This document shows positions 25,764 to 34,310 of a stretch of DNA of 64,000 nucleotides, in pieces; position 1 is the first letter of the stretch, and each line of letters begins with the position of its first letter. The notes under the pieces are model-generated. The model was not told where the DNA came from. It saw nothing but the letters and a program-made list of their open reading frames with translations, and searched no databases. Source of the stretch: Lysobacter sp. K5869 (GTDB lineage Bacteria > Pseudomonadota > Gammaproteobacteria > Xanthomonadales > Xanthomonadaceae); NCBI RefSeq assembly GCF_018847975.1, contig NZ_CP072597.1:1302001-1366000 (forward strand), given 5' to 3'. A program made the translations under genes and the position numbers.

Positions 25764-27152
25764 ATGTCAGCGGTCATCGATCCGAGCCAGGGCGTCCAGG
25801 CTTCCCAGCGCATTTGCGAACTCGCGCCGCCGCAGCGGGAACTGCTCGCCGGCGCGGCGCAGCGCGCGCTCGTCTTCGGCCCGGACGGACGTGTGGCGCG
25901 CGAGCGTTTCGAGCGCGAAGTGCGCGCGCTGGCCGCGCGCCTGCCGCAGGGGCGCTACGCGGTGAACCTGTGCGAGAACCGCTACCGCTTCCTGGTCGCG
26001 CTGTGCGCGGTCGCGGTGCGCGGCCAGATCAATCTGCTGCCGCCCTCGCGCGCGCCGGCGATCGTCGACGACGTGCTCGGCCGCTATCCCGACAGCTATT
26101 GCATCGGCGATCTCGCGCTGGATCCGCTGCCGCCGCGCTATCTGCGCCTGGATGCGCAGCTCGAACAACTCGACGGCGAGCCGCTGCGGGTCGACGACGA
26201 AGCGCTGCTGGCGATCGGCTTCACCTCCGGCAGCACCGGCCAGCCCAAGCCCAACCTCAAGACCTGGGGCGCGTTCCGCACCAGCACCGCGCAGAATCTG
26301 GCCGCGCTCGGCGGCTTGCTGCGCGAGGACGGCGCGACCGAACTCGTCGCCACGGTGCCGCCGCAGCACATGTACGGCATGGAGATGTCGGTGCTGCTGC
26401 CGCTGCTCGGCCCGCTCTCGGTGCATGCGCAACGGCCGTTTTTCCCGGGCGACGTGGCGCGCGCGCTGGCCGACGCGGCGACCCCGCCGTTGCTGGTGAC
26501 CACGCCCGTGCACCTGCGCGCGCTGGTCGAATCGCAAATCGAACTGCCGGCGCTGGCCGGCATCGTGTCCGCCACCGCGCCGCTGCCGCGGGAATTGGCG
26601 CAGACCGCGGAAGAACGCTACGGCTGCGAAGTGCGCGAAGTGTTCGGCTCCACCGAAACCTGCGTATTCGCCCGCCGCCGCACCGCCCGCGAGCAGGCGT
26701 GGACGCCGCTGCCCGGCGTGCGCGTGTGCCCGCAGCCCGACGGCACCGCGATCCACGCGCCGCATCTGCCCGACGCGGTGGTGCTGGCCGATCTGATGGA
26801 AGTCGAACCCGACGGCCGCTTCCACGTGCGCGGCCGCGCCGCGGACCTGCTCGAGATCGCCGGCAAGCGCGCCTCGCTCGGCGATCTGACCCGCAAGCTG
26901 CTGGCGATCGACGGCGTCGACGACGGCGCGGTGTTCCAACTCGACGATGCCGACGCGTTCGGCGTGCGCCGCATCGCCGCGCTGGCGGTGGCGCCGTCGC
27001 TGAGCGAAGCGCAGATCCTCGCGGCCTTGCGGCGCAGCGTGGACCCGGTGTTCCTGCCGCGCCCGCTCAAGCGCGTGGCGGCGTTGCCGCGCAACGAGAC
27101 CGGCAAACTGCCGCGGCACGCGTTGGAAGCGCTGCTGCGCGCGCAAGCCTGA
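25764..27152 (+). CDS. Adenylate-forming acyl/aryl-CoA ligase-like enzyme
   Basis: A 462-aa member of the AMP-binding superfamily, shorter than the usual 500-600. The P-loop is FTSGSTGQPKPN (about 153-164), the adenine-site motif is EVFGSTETCVFARR, the hinge region is GRAADLLEIAGKRASL, and the C-terminal catalytic lysine lies in RNETGKLPRHALE. It activates a carboxylic acid as the AMP ester and probably transfers it to CoA or a carrier protein. Similar AMP-ligases occur in xanthomonadin/aryl-polyene loci. The divergent phosphopantetheinyl transferase fits that, but no other pathway gene is in the window. Confidence 0.85.
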   Translation: MSAVIDPSQGVQASQRICELAPPQRELLAGAAQRALVFGPDGRVARERFEREVRALAARLPQGRYAVNLCENRYRFLVALCAVAVRGQINLLPPSRAPAIVDDVLGRYPDSYCIGDLALDPLPPRYLRLDAQLEQLDGEPLRVDDEALLAIGFTSGSTGQPKPNLKTWGAFRTSTAQNLAALGGLLREDGATELVATVPPQHMYGMEMSVLLPLLGPLSVHAQRPFFPGDVARALADAATPPLLVTTPVHLRALVESQIELPALAGIVSATAPLPRELAQTAEERYGCEVREVFGSTETCVFARRRTAREQAWTPLPGVRVCPQPDGTAIHAPHLPDAVVLADLMEVEPDGRFHVRGRAADLLEIAGKRASLGDLTRKLLAIDGVDDGAVFQLDDADAFGVRRIAALAVAPSLSEAQILAALRRSVDPVFLPRPLKRVAALPRNETGKLPRHALEALLRAQA

Positions 27153-27170
27153 GCGAAAGCTGCGGAAGCT

Positions 27171-27199
27171 CCCTGTAGGAGCGGCGCAAGCCGCGACCA
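27171..27199. repeat. TGTAGGAGCGGCGC-type repeat
   Basis: CCCTGTAGGAGCGGCGCAAG continuing to CCGCGACC, 18 bases after the ligase stop. Confidence 0.8.
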
Positions 27200-27249
27200 A
27201 CCGAAGCAACGAAGCCCCGCCGCCCCACCCCGAAGCCACCGCGCCCCCA

Positions 27250-27356
27250 ACCGTCGTTCCGGCGAAAGCCGGAACCCATGTTGCCGTTGCATGTGCCGCT
27301 TTCAGTTCCAGCCGCGAAGCAAAATCAAAATGGATTCCGGCTTTCGCCGGAATGAC
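27250..27356. repeat. Facing pair of palindromic repeats
   Basis: ACCGTCGTTCCGGCGAAAGC continuing to CGGAACCCA (from 27250) faces TGGATTCCGGCTTTCGCCGG continuing to AATGACGG (to about 27356). This is a variant of the GTCATCCCCGC family. Confidence 0.75.
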
Positions 27357-27683
27357 GGGAGTGAGAAGCCGCAGACCCCGAGCACGCCTCCGCGAAATTC
27401 GTCGCCTCGATCGAATCGCAACTCACACCGCGCCCACAAAAATTAAGCAACGCATCCGCCGCGCGCACAATCGCGCGGAATTTCACCCGAAACCGCACAT
27501 CCGCATTCACGCGCTTCCGCTTCGCGCGCTTCTTCACACAGCGACGATGCGCAATTCGACGTTGCCGTCACGCCGCGGGTAACAGACTGGCCGCATCCCC
27601 GTTCAGGGAACGGCGCTCGCGAAACGTATCAGGCACGCCGCCGCGCCGCTCGCATCACCTGTGCAACCTCAGGAGAAAAAGCA

Positions 27684-27959
27684 ATGTTCGGCATCATCGT
27701 TTGGTTGGTGGTAGGCGGCATCATCGGTTGGATCGCCAGCATGATCATGCGCACCGATGGCCAGCAAGGCGTTTTCCTCAACATCATCGTCGGCATCGTC
27801 GGTGCGTTCCTCGGCGGTTGGCTCGGCGGCGTGCTCGGCATCGGCGCGGGCACGATCAACAGCGGCGCGTTCAATGTCGCCGGACTCGCCTTGTCGCTGG
27901 TCGGCGCGATCGTGCTGCTCGGCATCGTCAATCTGTTCCGGCGCGGCCGCGTGCGCTGA
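27684..27959 (+). CDS. GlsB/YeaQ/YmgE family membrane protein
   Basis: A 91-aa protein that is three glycine-rich TM helices: MFGIIVWLVVGGIIGWIASM, LNIIVGIVGAFLGGWLGGVL and AGLALSLVGAIVLLGIVNLF, with a basic RRGRVR tail. This is the family of transglycosylase-associated/stress-induced inner-membrane proteins. AGGAG precedes the ATG. Its molecular role is unknown; expression of relatives rises under general or envelope stress. Confidence 0.93.
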   Translation: MFGIIVWLVVGGIIGWIASMIMRTDGQQGVFLNIIVGIVGAFLGGWLGGVLGIGAGTINSGAFNVAGLALSLVGAIVLLGIVNLFRRGRVR

Positions 27960-27979
27960 GCGCGCGGATCGCAGGCAAC

Positions 27980-28011
27980 AAAAAAGCCCGGCGTTCGCCG
28001 GGCTTTTTTTT
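27980..28011. terminator. Bidirectional terminator
   Basis: AAAAAAGCCCGGCG, TTC loop, GCCGGGCTTTTTTTT. A GC stem with A and T tracts on either side serves both the GlsB-type gene (plus) and the exonuclease gene (minus). Confidence 0.9.
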
Positions 28012-28028
28012 GCGGCATCGCGAACGGC

Positions 28029-28796
28029 CTAGGCCAGTTCGACCCACGCCGGCGCGTGATCGCTGGGACGGTCCCAGGTGCGCGGTTCGCGGTCGATGCC
28101 CGCGGCCACGCAGCGCGCGCGCAGCGATTCGGAGATCAGGGTCAGATCGATGCGCAGGCCGAGGTTGCGGCGGAAGCCGGCCTGGCGGTAATCCCACCAC
28201 GAGAACTGGTCGGCTTCCTGCGGGAACAGGCGGAACGCGTCGTGCAGGCCCAGCGCCAGCAAGCGCTGCAGCGCGTCGCGCTCGGCGGTGGAGGTGAGGA
28301 TGTGGCTGTCGTTCCACACCGCCGGGTCGTGGGTGTCGCGCGCTTCTGGGGCGATGTTGAAATCGCCGAGCACGATCAGGTCCGGGTGGCGCTGGATTTC
28401 GTCCTGCACCCACGCGTGCACCGCATCGAGCCAGCGCAGCTTGTAGGCGTACTTGTCGGTGCCCACGTCCTGGCCGTTGACCACGTACAAGTCGATGATG
28501 CGCAGCCCGCCGACGGTGGCGGCGATGACGCGCTGCTGCTCGTCGTCGAAACCGGGAATGCCGATCTGCACGTCCTGCGCGGCGTCGCGCGAGAGGATCG
28601 CCACGCCGTTGTAGGTCTTCTGCCCGGCGAACACGCTGCGGTAGCCGGCCTCGGCCAGCGCGGTGTCGGGGAAGCGCGCGTCCTCGAGCTTGGTTTCCTG
28701 CAGCGCGACGATGTCCGGCGCGAACCCGGCCAGCCACTGCTGCAGGTGCGGCAGGCGCACGTTGAGGGAATTGACGTTCCAGCTGACGATTTTCAT
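28029..28796 (-). CDS. xth: Exodeoxyribonuclease III (AP endonuclease family)
   Basis: A 255-aa EEP-fold nuclease. MKIVSWNVNSLNVRLPHLQQ provides Asn7, LQETK provides the metal ligand E34, LGDFNIAP and SWWDYRQAGFRRNLGLRID supply the central catalytic residues, and RPSDHAPAWVEL the C-terminal Asp-His pair. It cleaves abasic sites and 3' blocked ends in base excision repair. It is monocistronic and convergent with the GlsB-type gene. Confidence 0.95.
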   Translation of the reverse strand: MKIVSWNVNSLNVRLPHLQQWLAGFAPDIVALQETKLEDARFPDTALAEAGYRSVFAGQKTYNGVAILSRDAAQDVQIGIPGFDDEQQRVIAATVGGLRIIDLYVVNGQDVGTDKYAYKLRWLDAVHAWVQDEIQRHPDLIVLGDFNIAPEARDTHDPAVWNDSHILTSTAERDALQRLLALGLHDAFRLFPQEADQFSWWDYRQAGFRRNLGLRIDLTLISESLRARCVAAGIDREPRTWDRPSDHAPAWVELA

Positions 28797-28848
28797 GCGC
28801 GCAGTGTAGCCGCGTTTGCCGGCGCGGCGTTGGCCCGGCCGTGTCGTT

Positions 28849-30204
28849 TCAGGGCGTCGGCGCGGGGCGTTCGGGCGCGGCGCGGGCCGCGTCCACCGCC
28901 TCCTGCGCGGCCGCCCGCGCGGCCGCCTCGAGCCGGTTTTCGTGCGCGCTGGTGGACGAGGAGGTCGGCGCCGGCGGCTGGCCTTGCGGGCACAGGGCCA
29001 GATGGATGCGCCGCGCCGCTGCCTCGCGCGCCGAGGCCGGCGCGGCGTTGCGGATGTTCGCCTGCTTGCGCTCGCCTTCGACGAAGGTGTCGCACAAGGT
29101 CTCGCCGTAGGTGGTGCGGCCCAGCTCGGCGCCGGCGCGCAGATAGGCGTCGATCAGATCGGCCAGGGCCGCGGGGTCGCCGCTGTCGTCCAGGCGCTGC
29201 GGCAGGTGGGAAACCAGCCGGAACATGACGTCGTCGCCGTAGCCGGTGCGTCGCAGCGCGGCGCCCAGGTCGAAACCGGCGGCGGTGAGGGCATCCAACC
29301 CGGCCTTGCCGCGCAAGCCGTCGAGCGCGACGGAGCCTTGTTCCGGAGCGAAGCCGTAGCCGGCGGCGATCCAGGCGCGCAGGCCGTCGTCGTGCCAGGT
29401 GTCGGCGACGATGCGGGCCAGATCGACGTTGCCCTCGGGCAGGTAGCAATCGCCCGAGGCCTGGTCGTCGCGCGGCTGCGCGAACGTCAGCTGGCGCGCG
29501 GCCGGATCGGTGCCGCGCCACAGGCGCAGCCAGCCGGGCAGGTAGCTCAGCGACTCGTCGCGTTCGCTCAAGCGCACCAGCAGCGAAGCCAGCACGACTT
29601 GTTGCTGCGCGCGCGGGCGGCCTTGGATCAAGGCTTCGGCCGCATCGAACAGCCGCGCGGTGGACACGCGCTGGGCGCCGGCCTCGGGTTCGGACAACAG
29701 CCAGTCGTCGCTGCCTTCGCCGTCGCTGCCGCCGCGGAGGTGTTCGTTGCGGCCGCGGCCGCCGACGAAGCACAGCGCGCGCCCCGGGCCGTACTCGGCG
29801 GACAGCTTCGCCATCGCCGCGCGCACCGCGTCGGCGTCGCCGCGCGCGGCGGCGTCGGCGAGCGCGGCCGCGCGCTGGCGTTCCTTGTCGGTTTGGTGGT
29901 CGCTGTACGCGCGATCGGCTTCGAGCACGCCCGCGAACACCAGCAGCGCAGGCGCGATGCCGAGCAGGCAACCGCCCACGGCCGCGCCGATCGCGCGTGC
30001 GCGGGCGCCGTCGATCAAGGCCAGCACCGGGATCGCCAGCGCCGCGCCGATGGCGACGACGATCAGCAGCAGGAACTCGCCCATGTCGGTGCGGGCCTGG
30101 GTGGCGGCGAAGTAGACCGTGAACGCCAGCGTGGCGAGGGGATAGGCGAACAGCCAGCGGCGGAACGCGCGGCGGCGGGCGGTTGTATCGGGCGTGCCGT
30201 CCAA
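28849..30204 (-). CDS. Hypothetical membrane protein, paralog A of a three-member family
   Basis: About 451 aa. The frame has no suitable ATG; TTG at 30204 is the first plausible start after the upstream stop, so the start is uncertain. Two or three N-terminal TM helices (FAYPLATLAFTVYFAA, LLIVVAIGAALAIPVLALI, GGCLLGIAPALLVFAGVL) precede an ankyrin-like helix pair (AALADAAARGDADAVRAAMA) and a long soluble domain with a GDCYLPEG block. Paralogs lie at 30279-31571 and 33217-34161. All three share the DR/RD-x-LPxWLRLWR-type region. Function is unknown. Confidence 0.75.
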   Translation of the reverse strand: MDGTPDTTARRRAFRRWLFAYPLATLAFTVYFAATQARTDMGEFLLLIVVAIGAALAIPVLALIDGARARAIGAAVGGCLLGIAPALLVFAGVLEADRAYSDHQTDKERQRAAALADAAARGDADAVRAAMAKLSAEYGPGRALCFVGGRGRNEHLRGGSDGEGSDDWLLSEPEAGAQRVSTARLFDAAEALIQGRPRAQQQVVLASLLVRLSERDESLSYLPGWLRLWRGTDPAARQLTFAQPRDDQASGDCYLPEGNVDLARIVADTWHDDGLRAWIAAGYGFAPEQGSVALDGLRGKAGLDALTAAGFDLGAALRRTGYGDDVMFRLVSHLPQRLDDSGDPAALADLIDAYLRAGAELGRTTYGETLCDTFVEGERKQANIRNAAPASAREAAARRIHLALCPQGQPPAPTSSSTSAHENRLEAAARAAAQEAVDAARAAPERPAPTP

Positions 30205-30278
30205 GGCGTTGGCTCGGATCCAAGAGAAGGCGTCGTTGTACCGCGCGGCCGCGGCGGGCGCCAGCGGCCGGCGGCGGC

Positions 30279-31571
30279 TTATTTCGTCGTCTTCTTGGCG
30301 GCGGCGCGCTTCGGCGCCTTCGCCTCGGCCGGACACAACACCGCGCGGACCCGCTGCGCCGCGGCTTGCCGTTGCGGCGTGTCGCGCGCGAGGTCGCGGC
30401 GCTGTTCGCCGCGGTCGAACAGTTCGCAGGCGGTGACCGGGCCGATGATCCGCGGCCGCGCGCCGGCCGCCTGCAGCGCTTCGATCAGCGCGACCGCTTG
30501 CGCCGGATCGGGCGCGGCGTCCAGCGTCGCGCTCAGCGAATCGGCCTGCGCCGACAGCGCGTCTTCGCCGGCGTCGCGGTCGTCGCGCAGCATCGCGGCG
30601 ATGCGCGGATCGGCGGCGAGCAGGGCGCGCAAGGTGTCGGCGCGGCGCAAGGCGCGCAGCGCGGCGATGGGTTGGGCGCGATCGGGCTCGAAACCGACAC
30701 CCGCGTCCAGCCAGGCGCGCACGCCGTCGTCCTGCCATTGGCTCAACGCGCGCCCGGCCGGATCGCCGAGCGTGCAGTCGCCGGTTTCTTCCGCGAGCGC
30801 GGACAGCCGCATCGGGCGCGGCGCCGGCTGCGGCAGCGTGCGCCGCCACAGCGCGGCCCAGGCGGCGAAATGGCGGGGTTCGTCGCGGTCGATCAGCGCG
30901 CGCAAGACGGTGCGCAGCGCGGCTTGCTTCACCTCGGTCGGAGCCGGGCCGTCGACCACGGCCGCGGCGGCGCTCAGCAGCGGCTCGCTTTCCAGATTCG
31001 GGCCGTAGCCTTGTTCGTTGAACCACAGCCAGTGCACCAAGCGATAACTGTCGCGGCCTTGCAGCATGCACAGCGCGCGCGCCGGGCCGGGGCGGTCGGG
31101 CAGGGCGTCGATGGCGGCGCGGATGCGCGCGGCGTCGCCGCGGCGGGCGGTGTCGGCGAGCAGGCGCACTTGTTCCTGCCGCTGTTCGAAATCCTTGCGC
31201 CGCGCCGACAGCACCGCGCCCGCGCCGAACCACAGCAGCAGCGGCGACAGCAGCAGGCCGGCGAACAGGCCGATCAAGGCGCGGCCGATCACGCCGCGCA
31301 GGCCGGCCCAGATCAGCACGCCGATCGCGATCAAGCCGGTCAGGCCGGCGCCGCCGAAGCCGTAGACGACGAGTTCGTAGGCCCGGTCGCCGTGCGATTC
31401 GGCATAGCCGAGCGCGAGCGCGGCCCAGGCGAGCCACAGCGCGCAGGCCAGCGGCGGCAGCGCGAAGGCGATCCACGCCGGCGCGTTGGAGCGCGGCGCG
31501 GCGGAGGCGGGCGTTGCAGGGGCGGGCTTTGTAGGATCGGGCCTCGTAGGCTCGGGCGGAGCGGCGTCCAT
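30279..31571 (-). CDS. Hypothetical membrane protein, paralog B
   Basis: A 430-aa protein. A Pro/Ala-rich N-terminus is followed by three or four TM helices (about 30-125, including WIAFALPPLACALWLAWAAL and LIGLFAGLLLSPLLLW). Next come the same ankyrin-like segment as paralog A (LLADTARRGDAARIRAAIDA), a block matching paralog A in order (ALIDRDEPRHFAAWAALWRR; ETGDCTLGDPAG; WQDDGVRAWLDAGVGFEPD), and a Lys/Ala-rich tail. It is 74 bases upstream of paralog A on the same strand and is probably co-transcribed with it. I know no function. Confidence 0.78.
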   Translation of the reverse strand: MDAAPPEPTRPDPTKPAPATPASAAPRSNAPAWIAFALPPLACALWLAWAALALGYAESHGDRAYELVVYGFGGAGLTGLIAIGVLIWAGLRGVIGRALIGLFAGLLLSPLLLWFGAGAVLSARRKDFEQRQEQVRLLADTARRGDAARIRAAIDALPDRPGPARALCMLQGRDSYRLVHWLWFNEQGYGPNLESEPLLSAAAAVVDGPAPTEVKQAALRTVLRALIDRDEPRHFAAWAALWRRTLPQPAPRPMRLSALAEETGDCTLGDPAGRALSQWQDDGVRAWLDAGVGFEPDRAQPIAALRALRRADTLRALLAADPRIAAMLRDDRDAGEDALSAQADSLSATLDAAPDPAQAVALIEALQAAGARPRIIGPVTACELFDRGEQRRDLARDTPQRQAAAQRVRAVLCPAEAKAPKRAAAKKTTK

Positions 31572-31694
31572 GCGTAATGCGATTCCTGAGCGCGGCCTCG
31601 CGCCGCGCCCGCATCATCGCATCGCCCGGCCCCGCGTTGCGCCATCGCGCCGCGCGGCCCGCGCCGCGTCGGAATCAGCGCGCGGCGCGGCGGC

Positions 31695-33122
31695 TCACTT
31701 CGCCAGCCAGCGGATCATCGCGTCGATCTTGCCCTGGTACGGCGGCTTGAGCAGATCGCTGCCGGCCCACGCGCGCTGATAGAACACCGGCAGCAGTTTG
31801 CTGAAGGTGTCGAAGCCGTTGCGGCCGTGGATCGCGCCGATGCCGCTGGGGCCGATGCCGCCGAACGGCAGGTCGTGGGCGCCGAAGTGCAGCAAGGTGT
31901 CGTTGACGGTGACGCCGCCGGCGAGGGTCTGGGCGAGGATCGTGTCGATCTGCGCCGAGTCGCGGCTGAAGGGATACAGCGCCAGCGGGCGGTCGAGCTT
32001 GTTGATGCGGGCGATGGCTTCGTCGAGCGTGCGGTAGGACAGCACCGGCAGGATCGGCCCGAAGATTTCGTGCTGCATCACCTGCGCGTCGTCGCCGGGT
32101 TCGATCACCAGGGTCGGCGGGAACAGGCGCTGCGCCGCGTTGGCTTCGCGGGTGCTGCCGTCTTCGAACGGTTCGATCACCCGCACGCCGCGCGCGCGGG
32201 CGTCGTCGAGGTAGGACGCCAGCCGCGCGTACTGGCTGGCGTTGATGATGCGGGTGTAGTCCTGCGGCGCGCGCAGGTCGCCGTAACGGGCTTTCAGCTG
32301 CGCCAGCAGCGCCTCGACCAAGGCGTCGCGGCGCGCGGCGTCGACCAGCACGTAGTCCACGCCGATGCAGGTCTGTCCGGCGTTGAACCACTTGCCGGTG
32401 GCGATGCGCGCGGCGGCTTGTTCCAGCGGATAGTCGGCGCACACCAGCGCCGGCGCCTTGCCGCCGAGTTCCAGCGTGACCGGGGTGAGGTTGGGCGCGG
32501 CCGCGGCCATGACCTTGCGGCCGACCGCGGTGGAGCCGGTGAACAGCAGATGGTCGAAGCTCAGCGCCGAGAACGCCGCGCCGACGTCCGGCCCGCCCAG
32601 CGCGACCGCGACGCGGTCTTCGGGAAACACGTCGGCCAACAGCTCGCGCAGGAATTGCGAGGTACGCGGGGTGTGTTCGGACGGCTTGAGGTAGACGTGG
32701 TTGCCGGCGGCGATGGCCGAGACCAGCGGCACCAGGGCCAGATTCACCGGGTAGTTCCACGGCGACAGGATGCCGACCACGCCGACCGGCTCGGGCCGGA
32801 TCTGCGCGCGCGCCGGCCAGAAGCGCCAACCGACCGCGGCCCGGCGCGGGCGCGTCCAGGCGCGCAGGTGCGACAGCGCGTGGTCGATCTCGGCCAGGGT
32901 GATCATCGCCTCCGAGAGCAGGTTCTCGTGGCTGGAGCGGTGGCCGAAATCGGCGCGGATCGCCGCGTCCATCTGCGGGATATGCGCACGGAAGGCGTCG
33001 CGCAGGCGGATCAGGTCGGCGCGGCGCTGGGCGTAATCGGGTTTGCGCGCTTGCCAGGCGGCGCGCAGGCGTTCGCGGGTGGCGGCGAGGTCGGCGATGG
33101 GCGTGTCGGCGAGGATGTCCAT
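31695..33122 (-). CDS. Aldehyde dehydrogenase, coniferyl-aldehyde-type
   Basis: A 475-aa NAD(P)-dependent aldehyde dehydrogenase. WNYPVNLALVPLVSAIAAGN, the cofactor loop FTGSTAVGRKVM, the catalytic Glu in VTLELGGKAPALV and the nucleophilic Cys in NAGQTCIGVDYVL are all present, with a short C-terminus that still ends ALYPFSRD, GPSGIGAIHGRNGFDTFSK. Sequence and length fit the coniferyl aldehyde dehydrogenase group, which oxidises aromatic or medium-chain aldehydes to acids. It sits between paralogs B and C, so the trio of membrane proteins is interrupted by it. Confidence 0.92.
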   Translation of the reverse strand: MDILADTPIADLAATRERLRAAWQARKPDYAQRRADLIRLRDAFRAHIPQMDAAIRADFGHRSSHENLLSEAMITLAEIDHALSHLRAWTRPRRAAVGWRFWPARAQIRPEPVGVVGILSPWNYPVNLALVPLVSAIAAGNHVYLKPSEHTPRTSQFLRELLADVFPEDRVAVALGGPDVGAAFSALSFDHLLFTGSTAVGRKVMAAAAPNLTPVTLELGGKAPALVCADYPLEQAAARIATGKWFNAGQTCIGVDYVLVDAARRDALVEALLAQLKARYGDLRAPQDYTRIINASQYARLASYLDDARARGVRVIEPFEDGSTREANAAQRLFPPTLVIEPGDDAQVMQHEIFGPILPVLSYRTLDEAIARINKLDRPLALYPFSRDSAQIDTILAQTLAGGVTVNDTLLHFGAHDLPFGGIGPSGIGAIHGRNGFDTFSKLLPVFYQRAWAGSDLLKPPYQGKIDAMIRWLAK

Positions 33123-33216
33123 ACGCCGCAGTCTAGTACGCCGGGGCGGACGAAAACGCGACCGCGGTGGGGCGACAGAGGACAGGCGTGGGGGGCGCGG
33201 CGGTCGAGTTGGGCGG

Positions 33217-34161
33217 TCAGGGCTGCCGCGTCTCGCCCGACCCTCGCGCCGGCGCGAACATCGGTGCGGGATTCGCCGCATCCGACGCCTGCCGCTGTTG
33301 CTCCGCGGTGAGGCGGAACCCGGCTTCGCGCAGCGGCGGGAGCGCCGCGGTCCCCCAGTTGCGGAACAGGTCCAGCCGCAGGCTGCCGCCGCTCTTGGCC
33401 GCGCATCGCCACGCGTCGTAGCCCTGCGCGCTCTCTTCGCCGGCGGACAACGGCGCGAACCCGATCCGGGTGGCGGCCGGATCGGCCAGGGTCTTGCGCC
33501 AGGCGCGCAGCCAGGTCGGCAGCTGTTGCGCGCCGCCGCGATCCTGCAGCGCGTTCAGCACCATCGTCAGGCCGACCTGACGCTGCAGCGGCGGCGTATC
33601 GCCGGCGGCGAACACGTCGGCGGCGAGCATCAACTCCGGCAGCGGCGTTTCGAATCCGCCGCTGCTGTATTCGGCGCGCCGGCGGAAGCCGGCGCGGGTC
33701 TGCTGACGGGCCAGATCGCACAGGGCCATGACCGGCGTGGATTCGCGCAGGCTGGCGAAGGTGCGGGCGATCGCGGCGCGGTCGCCGCTTCTCGCCGCGG
33801 CGGCCAGCGCGTGGTATTCGGCCTTGGCGGCGTCGCGCGCACGGGTCGCGGCGGCTTCGCGCATGGACACGGCGGCGACGCCGATCGCCAACCCGAGCGG
33901 GAGCGCGACGAGGACGCCAAGCAGGCAAGCCCCCAGCGTTCGTTTCCAGTGGCCGCTGGCCAGCGCATCGAACAGCGCGAGCAGCGGCGTCGCCAGGATC
34001 AGTACGCTCTGCAGCAGGGTCCAGCGCAGTTCGGCGAACGGCTGGGTATAGCCGGAGTGGACGAGGTAGGTCAGCGCCCCGAACACGACGGCCATGCCGA
34101 CCGGAAGGCCGAACCAGATGGCGAAGCGGCGATCTGACGGGGGCGGGCCGGCGACGTTCAT
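33217..34161 (-). CDS. Hypothetical membrane protein, paralog C
   Basis: A 314-aa protein using the ATG at 34161 (MNVAGPPPSDRRFAIWFGLP). An earlier in-frame ATG at 34254 would add 31 Arg/Ala-rich residues and run close to the divergent carbonic anhydrase gene. Three N-terminal TM helices, then the ankyrin-like segment (ALAAAARSGDRAAIARTFAS), a LALCDLA-type Cys block and QQLPTWLRAWRKTLADPAAT mark it as a shorter paralog of A and B. The C-terminal third of those is missing. Function is unknown. Confidence 0.72.
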   Translation of the reverse strand: MNVAGPPPSDRRFAIWFGLPVGMAVVFGALTYLVHSGYTQPFAELRWTLLQSVLILATPLLALFDALASGHWKRTLGACLLGVLVALPLGLAIGVAAVSMREAAATRARDAAKAEYHALAAAARSGDRAAIARTFASLRESTPVMALCDLARQQTRAGFRRRAEYSSGGFETPLPELMLAADVFAAGDTPPLQRQVGLTMVLNALQDRGGAQQLPTWLRAWRKTLADPAATRIGFAPLSAGEESAQGYDAWRCAAKSGGSLRLDLFRNWGTAALPPLREAGFRLTAEQQRQASDAANPAPMFAPARGSGETRQP

Positions 34162-34297
34162 GCGGTTCCGAAGCCTGGGCAGTCCGGGCGGCGTCGCCGC
34201 GATGGCGGCGCCCAGGCGGGCGCTTGCATTACACGCCCGCCGGCGGCGCGGCACAAACGGACAAATTGTCCCAGGGAGCGGGCTGGCGGGCTGGGCC

Positions 34298-34310
34298 TAC
34301 AATGCCGGCA
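34298..34310 (+). promoter_or_regulatory. Leaderless promoter (-10) of the carbonic anhydrase gene
   Basis: TACAAT at 34298-34303 lies six bases before the ATG at 34310, so transcription should begin at or next to the start codon. No Shine-Dalgarno sequence is present and no clear -35 is found. Confidence 0.5.

Larger units (their letters stand above)
27153..27683. other. 531-bp intergenic region with repeats
   Basis: It contains one TGTAGGAGCGGCGC-type element, two facing GTTCCGGCGAAAGCCGGAAC-type palindromes and about 230 bp without features before the GlsB-type gene. No gene is supported. Confidence 0.6.
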
